NCBI RefSeq assembly: GCF_029227915.1
Contig: NC_079885.1
Location: 868,001 to 932,000, forward strand
DNA length: 64,000 nt
Direction of reading: 5' to 3'
Origin: Hydractinia symbiolongicarpus
Lineage: Eukaryota > Cnidaria > Hydrozoa > Anthoathecata > Hydractiniidae
Below, piece after piece: positions 34,580 through 47,323 of the stretch (position 1 is its first letter; every line of letters begins with the position of its first letter). The translations under genes and the position numbers were made by a program. The notes under the pieces are model-generated. The model worked only from the letters and a program-made list of their open reading frames with translations, was not told where the DNA came from and did not search any database.

Positions 34580-36746
34580 TGGGAAATGAGTTTACTCCAT
34601 GGGTACTTTCTTTGTATACTTTTGACTATGCGGGCCGAGTCTGAGGTTTACGGGAAATGGTGGGTTTTCGTTTGCGGGCGATTAAACGTCTTTTATTCAG
34701 CGCCTCATCAAAAATGAAAACATGTTTGAAAACTACAAGTGTCATGCGTTTTAGTGGTGAAAAAATAATTTAAAAAATCGTTCGGGAAATGAGTTTACTC
34801 CCTGGGTACTTTCTTTGTATACTTTTGATTATACGGGCCGAGTCCAGGGTTTACGGGAATTGGCGGGTTTTCGTTTGCCGGCGATTAAACTTCTTTTATT
34901 CAGCGTCTCATCAAAAATGAAAACATTTTTAAAAACTACAAGTCTCATGCGTTTTAGTGGTGAAAATATAATTTAAAAAATCGTTCGGGAAATGAGTTTA
35001 CTCCCTGGGTACTTTCTTTGTATACTTTTGACTATACGGGCCGAGTCCAGGATTTACGGGAAATCGCAGGATTTCGTTTGCCGGCGATTAAACTTCTTTT
35101 AGTCAGCGTCTCATCGAAAATGAAAACATTTTTAAAAACTACAAGTCTCATGCGTTTTAGTGGTGAAAAAGTAATTTAAAAAATCGTTCGGGAAATGAGT
35201 TTACTTCCTGGGTACTTTCTTTGTATACTTTTGACTATACGGGCCAAGCCGGGATTTACGGGAAATCGCGGGTTTTCTTTTATTCAGCGTCTTATCAAAA
35301 ATGAAAACATTTTTAAAAACTACAAGTCTTATGCGTTTTAGTGGTGAAAAAATAATTTAAAAAATCGTTCTGGAAATGAGTTTACACCCTGGGTACTTTC
35401 TTTGTATACTTTTGACTATACGGGCCGAGTCCAGGATTTACGGGAAATCGCAGGTTTTCGTTTGCCGGCGATTAAACTTCTTTTAGTCAGCGTCTCATCG
35501 AAAATGAAAACATTTTTAAAAACTACAAGTCTCATGCGTTTTAGTGGTGAAAAAGTAATTTAAAAAATCGTTCGGGAAATGAGTTTACTTCCTGGGTACT
35601 TTCTTTGTATACTTTTGACTATACGGGCCGAGTCCAGGATTTACGGGAAATCGCAGGTTTTCGTTTGCCGGCGATTAAACTTCTTTTACTCAGCGTCTCA
35701 TCGAAAATGAAAACATTTTTAAAAACTACAAGTCTTATGCGTTTTAGTGGTGAAAATATAATTTAAAAAATCGTTCGGGAAATGAGTTTACTCCCTGGGT
35801 ACTTTCTTTGTATACTTTTGACTATACGGGCCGAGTCCAGGATTTACGGGAAATCGCAGGATTTCGTTTGCCGGCGATTAAACTTCTTTTAGTCAGCGTC
35901 TCATCGAAAATGAAAACATTTTTAAAAACTACAAGTCTCATGCGTTTTAGTGGTGAAAAAGTAATTTAAAAAATCGTTCGGGAAATGAGTTTACTTCCTG
36001 GGTACTTTCTTTGTATACTTTTGACTATACGGGCCAAGCCGGGATTTACGGGAAATCGCGGGTTTTCTTTTATTCAGCGTCTCATCAAAAATGAAAACAT
36101 TTTTAAAAACTACAAGTCTTATGCGTTTTAGTGGTGAAAAAATAATTTAAAAAATCGTTCTGGAAATGAGTTTACACCCTGGGTACTTTCTTGGTATACT
36201 TTTGACTATACGGGCCGAGTCCAGGATTTACGGGAAATCGCAGGTTTTCGTTTGCCGGCGATTAAACTTCTTTTAGTCAGCGTCTCATCGAAAATGAAAA
36301 CATTTTTAAAAACTACAAGTCTCATGCGTTTTAGTGGTGAAAAAGTAATTTAAAAAATCGTTCGGGAAATGAGTTTACTTCCTGGGTACTTTCTTTGTAT
36401 ACTTTTGACTATACGGGCCAAGCCGGGATTTACGGGAAATCGCGGGTTTTCTTTTATTCAGCGTCTCATCAAAAATGAAAACATTTTTAAAAACTACAAG
36501 TCTTATGCGTTTTAGTGGTGAAAAAATAATTTAAAAAATCGTTCTGGAAATGAGTTTACTCCCTGGGTACTTTCTTTGTATACTTTTGACTATACGGGCC
36601 GAGTCCGGGTTTTACGGGAAATCGCAGGTTTTCGTTTGCCGGCGATTAAACTGCTTTTATTCAGCGTCTCATCAAAAATGAAAACATTCTTGAAAACTAC
36701 AAGTCTCATGCGTTTTAGTGGTGAAATAATAATTTAAAAAATCGTT
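34580..36746 (-). repeat. Eleven-monomer repeat of 2167 bp
   Basis: Lengths 203, 203, 203, 203, 181, 203, 203, 203, 181, 203, 181. It opens with the GTCTGAGGTTTACGG / GCGGGCGATTAAACGTC monomer, which recurs 2167 bp later at 36747 to start the following 993-bp block. The pair at about 35189-35572 is internally repeated at 35979-36362. Confidence 0.8.
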
Positions 36747-39138
36747 TGGGAAATGAGTTTACTCCATGGGTACTTTCTTTGTATACTTTTGACTATGCGG
36801 GCCGAGTCTGAGGTTTACGGGAAATGGTGGGTTTTCGTTTGCGGGCGATTAAACGTCTTTTATTCAGCGTCTCATCAAAAATGAAAACATGTTTGAAAAC
36901 TACAAGTGTCATGCGTTTTAGTGGTGAAAAAATAATTTAAAAAATCGTTCGGGAAATGAGTTTACTCCCTGGGTACTTTCTTTGTATACTTTTGATTATA
37001 CGGGCCGAGTCCAGGGTTTACGGGAATTGGCGGGTTTTCGTTTGCCGGCGATTAAACTTCTTTTATTCAGCGTCTCATCAAAAATGAAAACATTTTTAAA
37101 AACTACAAGTCTCATGCGTTTTAGTGGTGAAAATATAATTTAAAAAATCGTTCGGGAAATGAGTTTACTCCCTGGGTACTTTCTTTGTATACTTTTGACT
37201 ATACGGGCCGAGTCCAGGATTTACGGGAAATCGCAGGATTTCGTTTGCCGGCGATTAAACTTCTTTTAGTCAGCGTCTCATCGAAAATGAAAACATTTTT
37301 AAAAACTACAAGTCTCATGCGTTTTAGTGGTGAAAAAGTAATTTAAAAAATCGTTCGGGAAATGAGTTTACTTCCTGGGTACTTTCTTTGTATACTTTTG
37401 ACTATACGGGCCAAGCCGGGATTTACGGGAAATCGCGGGTTTTCTTTTATTCAGCGTCTCATTAAAAATGAAAACATTTTTAAAAACTACAAGTCTTATG
37501 CGTTTTAGTGGAGAAAAAATAATTTAAAAAATCGTTCTGGAAATGAGTTTACTCCCTGGGTACTTTCTTTGTATACTTTTGACTATACGGGCCGAGTCCG
37601 GGATTTACGGGAAATCGCAGGTTTTCGTTTGCCGGCGATTAAACTGCTTTTATTCAGCGTCTCATCAAAAATGAAAACATTTTTGAAAACTACAAGTCTC
37701 ATGCGTTTTAGTGGTGAAATAATAATTTAAAAAATCGTTTGGGAAATGAGTTTACTCCATGGGTACTTTCTTTGTATACTTTTGACTATGCGGGCCGAGT
37801 CTGAGGTTTACGGGAAATGTTGGGTTTTCGTTTGCGGGCGATTAAACGTCTTTTATTCAGCGTCTCATCAAAAATGAAAACATGTTTGAAAACTACAAGT
37901 GTCATGCGTTTTAGTGGTGAAAAAATAATTTAAAAAATCGTTCGGGAAATGAGTTTACTCCCTGGGTACTTTCTTTGTATACTTTTGATTATACGGGCCG
38001 AGCCCGGGTTTTACGGGAAATCGCAGGTTTTCGTTTGCCGGCGATTAAACTGCTTTTATTCAGCGTCTCATCAAAAATGAAAACATTCTTGAAAACTACA
38101 AGTCTCATGCGTTTTAGTGGTGAAATAATAATTTAAAAAATCGTTTGGGAAATGAGTTTACTCCATGGGTACTTTCTTTGTATACTTTTGACTATGCGGG
38201 CCGAGTCTGAGGTTTACGGGAAATGGTGGGTTTTCGTTTGCGGGCGATTAAACGTCTTTTATTCAGCGTCTCATCAAAAATGAAAACATGTTTGAAAACT
38301 ACAAGTGTCATGCGTTTTAGTGGTGAAAAAATAATTTAAAAAATCGTTCGGGAAATGAGTTTACTCCCTGGGTACTTTCTTTGTATACTTTTGATTATAC
38401 GGGCCGAGTCCAGGGTTTACGGGAATTGGCGGGTTTTCGTTTGCCGGCGATTAAACTTCTTTTATTCAGCGTCTCATCAAAAATGAAAACATTTTTAAAA
38501 ACTACAAGTCTCATGCGTTTTAGTGGTGAAAATATAATTTAAAAAATCGTTCGGGAAATGAGTTTACTCCCTGGGTACTTTCTTTGTATACTTTTGACTA
38601 TACGGGCCGAGTCCAGGATTTACGGGAAATCGCAGGATTTCGTTTGCCGGCGATTAAACTTCTTTTAGTCAGCGTCTCATCGAAAATGAAAACATTTTTA
38701 AAAACTACAAGTCTCATGCGTTTTAGTGGTGAAAAAGTAATTTAAAAAATCGTTCGGGAAATGATTTTACTTCCTGGGTACTTTCTTTGTATACTTTTGA
38801 CTATACGGGCCAAGCCGGGATTTACGGGAAATCGCGGGTTTTCTTTTATTCAGCGTCTCATCAAAAATGAAAACATTTTTAAAAACTACAAGTCTTATGC
38901 GTTTTAGTGGTGAAAAAATAATTTAAAAAATCGTTCTGGAAATGAGTTTACTCCCTGGGTACTTTCTTTGTATACTTTTGACTATACGGGCCGAGTCCGG
39001 GATTTACGGGAAATCGCAGGTTTTCGTTTGCCGGCGATTAAACTGCTTTTATTCAGCGTCTCATCAAAAATGAAAACATTTTTGAAAACTACAAGTCTCA
39101 TGCGTTTTAGTGGTGAAATAATAATTTAAAAAATCGTT
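36747..39138 (-). repeat. 993-bp five-mer copies separated by a dimer
   Basis: 36747-37739 and 38146-39138 each hold 203, 203, 203, 181, 203 (993 bp). They share the GTCTGAGG, GGGAATTGGCGGG, GAAAATATAATTT and TTTTAGTCAGCG monomers in order. Between them lie two 203-bp monomers (37740-38145), the second being a hybrid of GATTATACGGGCC with AGCCCGGGTTTTACG. Confidence 0.8.
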
Positions 39139-41550
39139 TGGGAAATGAGTTTACTCCATGGGTACTTTCTTTGTATACTTTTGACTATGCGGGCCGAGTC
39201 TGAGGTTTACGGGAAATGGTGGGTTTTCGTTTGCGGGCGATTAAACGTCTTTTATTCAGCGTCTCATCAAAAATGAAAACATGTTTGAAAACTACAAGTG
39301 TCATGCGTTTTAGTGGTGAAAAAATAATTTAAAAAATCGTTCGGGAAATGAGTTTACTCCCTGGGTACTTTCTTTGTATACTTTTGATTATACGGGCCGA
39401 GTCCAGGGTTTACGGGAATTGGCGGGTTTTCGTTTGCCGGCGATTAAACTTCTTTTATTCAGCGTCTCATCAAAAATGAAAACATTTTTAAAAACTACAA
39501 GTCTCATGCGTTTTAGTGGTGAAAATATAAATTAAAAAATCGTTCGGGAAATGAGTTTACTCCCTGGGTACTTTCTTTGTATACTTTTGACTATACGGGC
39601 CGAGTCCAGGGTTTACGGGAAATGGCGGGTTTTAGTTTGCCGGCGATTAAACTTCTTTTATTCAGCGTCTCATCAAAAATGAAAACATTTTTAAAAACTA
39701 CAAGTCTCATGGGCTTTAGTGGTGAAATAATAATTTAAAAAATCGTTCGGGAAATGAGTTTACACCCTGGGTACTTTCTTATTATACTTTTGACTATACG
39801 GGCCGAGTCCGGGATTTACGGGAAATCGCAGGTTTTCGTTTGCCGGCGATTAAACTTCTTTCATTCAGCGTCTCATCAAAAATGAAAACATTTTTGAAAA
39901 CTACAAGTCTCATGCGTTTTAGTGGTGAAAATATAATTTAAAAAATCGTTCGGGAAATGAGTTTACTCCCTGGGTACTTTCTTTGTATACTTTTGACTAT
40001 ACGGGCCGAGTCCGGGATTTACGGGAAGTCGCGGGTTTTCGTTTGCCGGCGATTAAACTTCTTTTATTTAGCGTCTCAGCAAAAATGAAAACATTTTTAA
40101 AAACCACAAGTCTCATGCGTTTTAGTGGTGAAAAAATAATTTAAAAAATCGTTCGGGAAATGAGTTTACTCCCTGGGTACTTTCTTTGTATACATTTGAC
40201 TATACGGGCCGAGTCCGGGATTTACGGGAAATCGCGGATTTTCGTTTGCCGGCGATTAAACTTCTTTTATTCAGCGTCCCATCAAATATGAAAATATTTT
40301 TGAAAACTACAAGTCTCATGCGTTTAGTGGTAAAAAAATAATATAAAAAATCGTTCGGGAAATGAGTTTACTCCCTGGGTACTTTCTTTTTATACTTTTG
40401 ACTATACGGGCCAAGCCCGGGATTTACGGGAAATCGCGGGTTTTCGTTTGCCGGCGATTAAACTTCTTTTATTCTGCGTCTCATCAAAAATGAAAACATT
40501 TTTAAAAACTACAAGTCTTATGCGTTTTAGTGGTGAAAAAATAATTTAAAAAATCGTTCTGGAAATGAGTTTACTCACAGGGTACTTTCTTTGTATACAT
40601 TCGACTATACGGGCCAAGCCCGGGATTTACGGGAAATCGCGGGTTTTCGTTTTCCGGCGATTAAACCTCTTTCATTAAGCGTCTCATCAAAAATGAAAAC
40701 ATTTTTGAAAACTACAAGTCTCATGCGTTTTAGTGGTGAAAAAAAAATTTAAAAAATCGTTCGGGAAATGAGTTTACTCCCTGGGTACTTTCTTTGTATA
40801 CTTTTGACTATACGGGCCGAGTCCGGGATTTACGGTAAATCGCAGGTTTTCGTTTGCCGGCGATTAAACTGCTTTTATTCAGCGTCTCATCAAAAATGAA
40901 AACATTCTTAAAAACAACAAGTCTCATGCGTTTTAGTGGTGAAATAATAATTTAAAAAATCGTTTGGGAAATGAGTTTACACCCTGGGTACTTTCTTTGT
41001 ATACTTTTGACTATACGGGCCGAGTCCAGGATTTACGGGAAATCGCAGGTTTTTGTTTGCCGGCGATTAAACTTCTTTTATTCAGCGTCTCATCGAAAAT
41101 GAAAACATTTTTAAAAACTACAAGTCTTATGCGTTTTAGTGGTGAAAAAGTAATTTAAAAAATCGTTCGGGAAATGAGTTTACTCCCTGGGTACTTTCTT
41201 TGTATACTTTTGACAATACGGGCCAAGCTGGGATTTACGGGAAATCGCGGGTTTTCTTTTATTCAGCGTCTCATCAAAAATGAAAACATTTTTAAAAACT
41301 ACAAGTCTTATGCGTTTTAATGGTGAAAAAATAATTTAAAAAATCATTCTGAAATGAGTTTACTCCCTGGGTACTTTCTTTGTATACTTTTGACTATACG
41401 GGCCGAGTCCGGGATTTACAGGAAATCGCAGGTTTTCGTTTGCCGGCGATTAAACTGCTTTTATTCAGCGTCTCATCAAAAATGAAAACATTTTTGAAAA
41501 CTACAAGTCTCATGCGTTTTAGTGGTGAAATAATAATTTAAAAAATCGTT
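39139..41550 (-). repeat. Twelve-monomer repeat of 2412 bp, copy 1
   Basis: The order starts with the GTCTGAGG monomer and passes through CTCATGGGCTTTAG, TTCTTATTATAC, TTTATTTAGCG, CCCATCAAATATG, the TTTCATTAAG type, ACGGTAAATCGC and CATTCTTAAAAACAAC. It ends with a 181-bp and a 202-bp monomer. The diagnostic CATGGGC at 39708 recurs at 42120, exactly 2412 bp on. Confidence 0.87.
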
Positions 41551-43962
41551 TGGGAAATGAGTTTACTCCATGGGTACTTTCTTTGTATACTTTTGACTAT
41601 GCGGGCCGAGTCTGAGGTTTACGGGAAATGGTGGGTTTTCGTTTGCGGGCGATTAAACGTCTTTTATTCAGCGTCTCATCAAAAATGAAAACATTTTTGA
41701 AAACTACAAGTGTCATGCGTTTTAGTGGTGAAAAAATAATTTAAAAAATCGTTCGGGAAATGAGTTTACTCCCTGGGTACTTTCTTTGTATACTTTTGAT
41801 TATACGGGCCGAGTCCAGGGTTTACGGGAATTGGCGGGTTTTCGTTTGCCGGCGATTAAACTTCTTTTATTCAGCGTCTCATCAAAAATGAAAACATTTT
41901 TAAAAACTACAAGTCTCATGCGTTTTAGTGGTGAAAATATAATTTAAAAAATCGTTCGGGAAATGAGTTTACTCCCTGGGTACTTTCTTTGTATACTTTT
42001 GACTATACGGGCCGAGTCCAGGGTTTACGGGAAATGGCGGGTTTTCGTTTGCCGGCGATTAAACTTCTTTTATTCAGCGTCTCATCAAAAATGAAAACAT
42101 TTTTAAAAACTACAAGTCTCATGGGCTTTAGTGGTGAAATAATAATTTAAAAAATCGTTCGGGAAATGAGTTTACACCCTGGGTACTTTCTTATTATACT
42201 TTTGACTATACGGGCCGAGTCCGGGATTTACGGGAAATCGCAGGTTTTCGTTTGCCGGCGATTAAACTTCTTTCATTCAGCGTCTCATCAAAAATGAAAA
42301 CATTTTTGAAAACTACAAGTCTCATGCGTTTTAGTGGTGAAAATATAATTTAAAAAATCGTTCGGGAAATGAGTTTACTCTCTGGGTACTTTCTTTGTAT
42401 ACTTTTGACTATACGGGCCGAGTCCGGGATTTACGGGAAGTCGCGGGTTTTCGTTTGCCGGCGATTAAACTTCTTTTATTTAGCGTCTCAGCAAAAATGA
42501 AAACATTTTTAAAAACCACAAGTCTCATGCGTTTTAGTGGTGAAAAAATAATTTAAAAAATCGTTCGGGAAATGAGTTTACTCCCTGGGTACTTTCTTTG
42601 TATACATTTGACTATACGGGCCGAGTCCGGGATTTACGGGAAATCGCGGATTTTCGTTTGCCGGCGATTAAACTTCTTTTATTCAGCGTCCCATCAAATA
42701 TGAAAATATTTTTGAAAACTACAAGTCTCATGCGTTTAGTGGTAAAAAAATAATATAAAAAATCGTTCGGGAAATGAGTTTACTCCCTGGGTACTTTCTT
42801 TTTATACTTTTGACTATACGGGCCAAGCCCGGGATTTACGGGAAATCGCGGGTTTTCGTTTGCCGGTGATTAAACTTCTTTTATTCTGCGTCTCATCAAA
42901 AATGAAAACATTTTTAAAAACTACAAGTCTTATGCGTTTTAGTGGTGAAAAAATAATTTAAAAAATCGTTCTGGAAATGAGTTTACTCACAGGGTACTTT
43001 CTTTGTATACATTCGACTATACGGGCCAAGCCCGGGATTTACGGGAAATCGCGGGTTTTCGTTTTCCGGCGATTAAACCTCTTTCATTAAGCGTCTCATC
43101 AAAAATGAAAACATTTTTGAAAACTACAAGTCTCATGCGTTTTAGTGGTGAAAAAAAAATTTAAAAAATCGTTCGGGAAATGAGTTTACTCCCTGGGTAC
43201 TTTCTTTGTATACTTTTGACTATACGGGCCGAGTCCGGGATTTACGGTAAATCGCAGGTTTTCGTTTGCCGGCGATTAAACTGCTTTTATTCAGCGTCTC
43301 ATCAAAAATGAAAACATTCTTAAAAACAACAAGTCTCATGCGTTTTAGTGGTGAAATAATAATTTAAAAAATCGTTTGGGAAATGAGTTTACACCCTGGG
43401 TACTTTCTTTGTATACTTTTGACTATACGGGCCGAGTCCAGGATTTACGGGAAATCGCAGGGTTTTGTTTGCCGGCGATTAAACTTCTTTTATTCAGCGT
43501 CTCATCGAAAATGAAAACATTTTTAAAAACTACAAGTCTTATGCGTTTTAGTGGTGAAAAAGTAATTTAAAAAATCGTTCGGGAAATGAGTTTACTCCCT
43601 GGGTACTTTCTTTGTATACTTTTGACAATACGGGCCAAGCTGGGATTTACGGGAAATCGCGGGTTTTCTTTTATTCAGCGTCTCATCAAAAATGAAAACA
43701 TTTTTAAAAACTACAAGTCTTATGCGTTTTAATGGTGAAAAAATAATTTAAAAAATCATTCTGAAATGAGTTTACTCCCTGGGTACTTTCTTTGTATACT
43801 TTTGACTATACGGGCCGAGTCCGGGATTTACAGGAAATCGCAGGTTTTCGTTTGCCGGCGATTAAACTGCTTTTATTCAGCGTCTCATCAAAAATGAAAA
43901 CATTCTTGAAAACTACAAGTCTCATGCGTTTTAGTGGTGAAATAATAATTTAAAAAATCGTT
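41551..43962 (-). repeat. Twelve-monomer repeat of 2412 bp, copy 2
   Basis: Same monomer order and lengths as 39139-41550, with few differences (for example CTCTCTGGGTAC near 42378 and GCCGGTGATT near 42863). Its last monomer (43761-43962) is chimeric: its end reads AAATCGTTCGGG where copy 1 reads AAATCGTTTGGG. That leads into the 1195-bp partial copy. Confidence 0.87.
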
Positions 43963-45157
43963 CGGGAAATGAGTTTACTCCCTGGGTACTTTCTTTTTAT
44001 ACTTTTGACTATACGGGCCAAGCCCGGGATTTACGGGAAATCGCGGGTTTTCGTTTGCCGGCGATTAAACTTCTTTTATTCAGCGTCTCATCAAAAATGA
44101 AAACATTTTTAAAAACTACAAGTCTTATGCGTTTTAGTGGTGAAAAAATAATTTAAAAAATCGTTCTGGAAATGAGTTTACTCACAGGGTACTTTCTTTG
44201 TATACATTCGACTATACGGGCCAAGCCCGGGATTTACGGGAAATCGCGGGTTTTCGTTTTCCGGCGATTAAACCTCTTTCATTAAGCGTCTCATCAAAAA
44301 TGAAAACATTTTTGAAAACTACAAGTCTCATGCGTTTTAGTGGTGAAAAAAAAATTTAAAAAATCGTTCGGGAAATGAGTTTACTCCCTGGGTACTTTCT
44401 TTGTATACTTTTGACTATACGGGCCGAGTCCGGGATTTACGGTAAATCGCAGGTTTTCGTTTGCCGGCGATTAAACTGCTTTTATTCAGCGTCTCATCAA
44501 AAATGAAAACATTCTTAAAAACAACAAGTCTCATGCGTTTTAGTGGTGAAATAATAATTTAAAAAATCGTTTGGGAAATGAGTTTACACCCTGGGTACTT
44601 TCTTTGTATACTTTTGACTATACGGGCCGAGTCCAGGATTTACGGGAAATCGCAGGTTTTTGTTTGCCGGCGATTAAACTTCTTTTATTCAGCGTCTCAT
44701 CGAAAATGAAAACATTTTTAAAAACTACAAGTCTTATGCGTTTTAGTGGTGAAAAAGTAATTTAAAAAATCGTTCGGGAAATGAGTTTACTCCCTGGGTA
44801 CTTTCTTTGTATACTTTTGACAATACGGGCCAAGCTGGGATTTACGGGAAATCGCGGGTTTTCTTTTATTCAGCGTCTCATCAAAAATGAAAACATTTTT
44901 AAAAACTACAAGTCTTATGCGTTTTAATGGTGAAAAAATAATTTAAAAAATCATTCTGAAATTAGTTTACTCCCTGGGTACTTTCTTTGTATACTTTTGA
45001 CTATACGGGCCGAGTCCGGGATTTACAGGAAATCGCAGGTTTTCGTTTGCCGGCGATTAAACTGCTTTTATTCAGCGTCTCATCAAAAATGAAAACATTC
45101 TTGAAAACTACAAGTCTCATGCGTTTTAGTGGTGAAATAATAATTTAAAAAATCGTT
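43963..45157 (-). repeat. 1195-bp partial re-duplication of the 12-mer
   Basis: Six monomers (203, 203, 203, 203, 181, 202) repeat the second half of the preceding block, 42768-43962, at an offset of 1195 bp. The CTTTTTATAC, TTTCATTAAG, ACGGTAAATC, CATTCTTAAAAACAAC, TTTTTGTTTGCC and AAATCATTCTGAAAT types follow in the same order. A private GAAATTAGTTTAC lies near 44958. Confidence 0.83.
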
Positions 45158-46498
45158 TGGGAAATGAGTTTACTCCCTGGGTACTTTCTTTGTATACTTT
45201 TGACTATACGGGCCGAGTCCAGGACTTACGGGAAATCGCAGGTTTTCGTTTGCGGGCGATTAAACTTCTTTTATTCACCGTCTCATCAAAAATGAAAACA
45301 TTTTTGAAAACTACAAGTGTCATGCGTTTTAGTGGTGAAAAAATAATTTAAAAAATCGTTCGGGAAATGAGTTTACTCCATGGGTACTTTCTTTGTATAC
45401 TTTTGATTATACGGGCCGAGTCCAGGGTTTACGGGAAATGGCGGGTTTTCGTTTGCCGGCGATTAAACTTCTTTTATTCAGCGTCTCATCAAAAATGAAA
45501 ACATTCTTAAAAACAACAAGTCTCATGCGTTTTAGTGGTGAAATAATAATTTAAAAAATCGTTTGGGAAATGAGTTTACACCCTGGGTACTTTCTTTGTA
45601 TACTTTTGACTATACGGGCCGAGTCCAGGATTTACGGGAAATCGCAGGTTTTTGTTTGCCGGCGATTAAACTTCTTTTATTCAGCGTCTCATCGAAAATG
45701 AAAACATTTTTAAAAACTACAAGTCTTATGCGTTTTAGTGGTGAAAAAGTAATTTAAAAAATCGTTCGGGAAATGAGTTTACTCCCTGGGTACTTTCTTT
45801 GTATACTTTTGACAATACGGGCCAAGCTGGGATTTACGGGAAATCGCGGGTTTTCTTTTATTCAGCGTCTCATCAAAAATGAAAACATTTTTAAAAACTA
45901 CAAGTCTTATGCGTTTTAATGGTGAAAAAATAATTTAAAAAATCATTCTGAAATGAGTTTACTCCCTGGGTACTTTCTTTGTATACTTTTGACTATACGG
46001 GCCGAGTCCGGGATTTACAGGAAATCGCAGGTTTTCGTTTGCCGGCGATTAAACTGCTTTTATTCAGCGTCTCATCAAAAATGAAAACATTCTTGAAAAC
46101 TACAAGTCTCATGCGTTTTAGTGGTGAAATAATAATTTAAAAAATCGTTTGGGAAATGAGTTTACTCCCTGGGTACTTTCTTTGTATACTTTTGACTATA
46201 CGGGCCGAGTCCAGGACTTACGGGAAATCGCAGGTTTTCGTTTGCGGGCGATTAAACTTCTTTTATTCACCGTCTCATTAAAAATGAAAACATTTTTGAA
46301 AACTACAAGTGTCATGCGTTTTAGTGGTGAAAAAATAATTTAAAAAATCGTTCGGGAAATGAGTTTACTCCATGGGTACTTTCTTTGTATACTTTTGATT
46401 ATACGGGCCGAGTCCAGGGTTTACGGGAAATGGCGGGTTTTCGTTTGCCGGCGATTAAACTTCTTTTATTCAGCGTCTCATCAAAAATGAAAACATTT
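44515..46498 (-). repeat. 992-bp tandem duplication
   Basis: Copies 44515-45506 and 45507-46498 have the same order of lengths (203, 181, 202, 203, 203). The fusion point lies inside the chimeric monomer 45361-45563. Copy 2 differs by few bases (GTCTCATTAAAAATG near 46272). Confidence 0.85.
45361..45563 (-). repeat. Chimeric monomer at a duplication boundary (right arm)
   Basis: The front (CTCCATGGG, GATTATACGGGCC, CAGGGTTTACGGGAAATGGC) matches the monomer at 46353. The rear (CATTCTTAAAAACAACAAG) matches the monomer at 44369. The exchange lies between 45470 and 45506. Confidence 0.85.
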
Positions 46499-47323
46499 TT
46501 AAAAACTAAAAGTCTCATGCGTTTTAGTGGTGAAATAATAATTTAAAAAATCGTTTGGGAAATAAGTTTACACCCTGGGTACTTTCTTTGTATACTTTTG
46601 ACTATACGGGCCGAGTCCAGGATTTACGGGAAAGCGCAGGTTTTCGTTTGCCGGCGATTAAACTTCTTTTAGTCAGCGTCCCATCGAAAATGAAAACATT
46701 TTTAAAAACTACAAGTCTCATGCGTTTTAGTGGTGAAAAAGTAATTTAAAAAATCGTTCGGGAAATGAGTTTACTTCCTGGGTCCTTTCTTTGTATACTT
46801 TTGACTATACGGGCCAAGCCGGGATTTACGGGAAATCGCGGGTTTTCTTTTATTCAGCGTCTCATCGAAAATGAAAACATTTTTAAAAACTACAAGTCTC
46901 ATGCGTTTTAGTGGTGAAAAAGTAATTTAAAAAATCGTTCGGGAAATGAGTTTACTTCCTGGGTACTTTCTTTGTATACTTTTGACTATACGGGCCAAGC
47001 CGGGATTTACGGGAAATCGCGGGTTTTCTTTTATTCAGCGTCTCATCAAAAATGAAAACATTTTTAAAAACTACAAGTCTTATGCGTTTTAGTGGTGAAA
47101 AAATAATTTAAAAAATCGTTCTGGAAATGAGTTTACTCCCTGGGTACTTTCTTTGTATACTTTTGACTATACGGGCCGAGTCCGGGATTTACGGGAAATC
47201 GCAGGTTTTCGTTTGCCGGCGATTAAACTGCTTTTATTCAGCGTCTCATCAAAAATGAAAACATTTTTGAAAACTACAAGTCTCATGCGTTTTAGTGGTG
47301 AAATAATAATTTAAAAAATCGTT

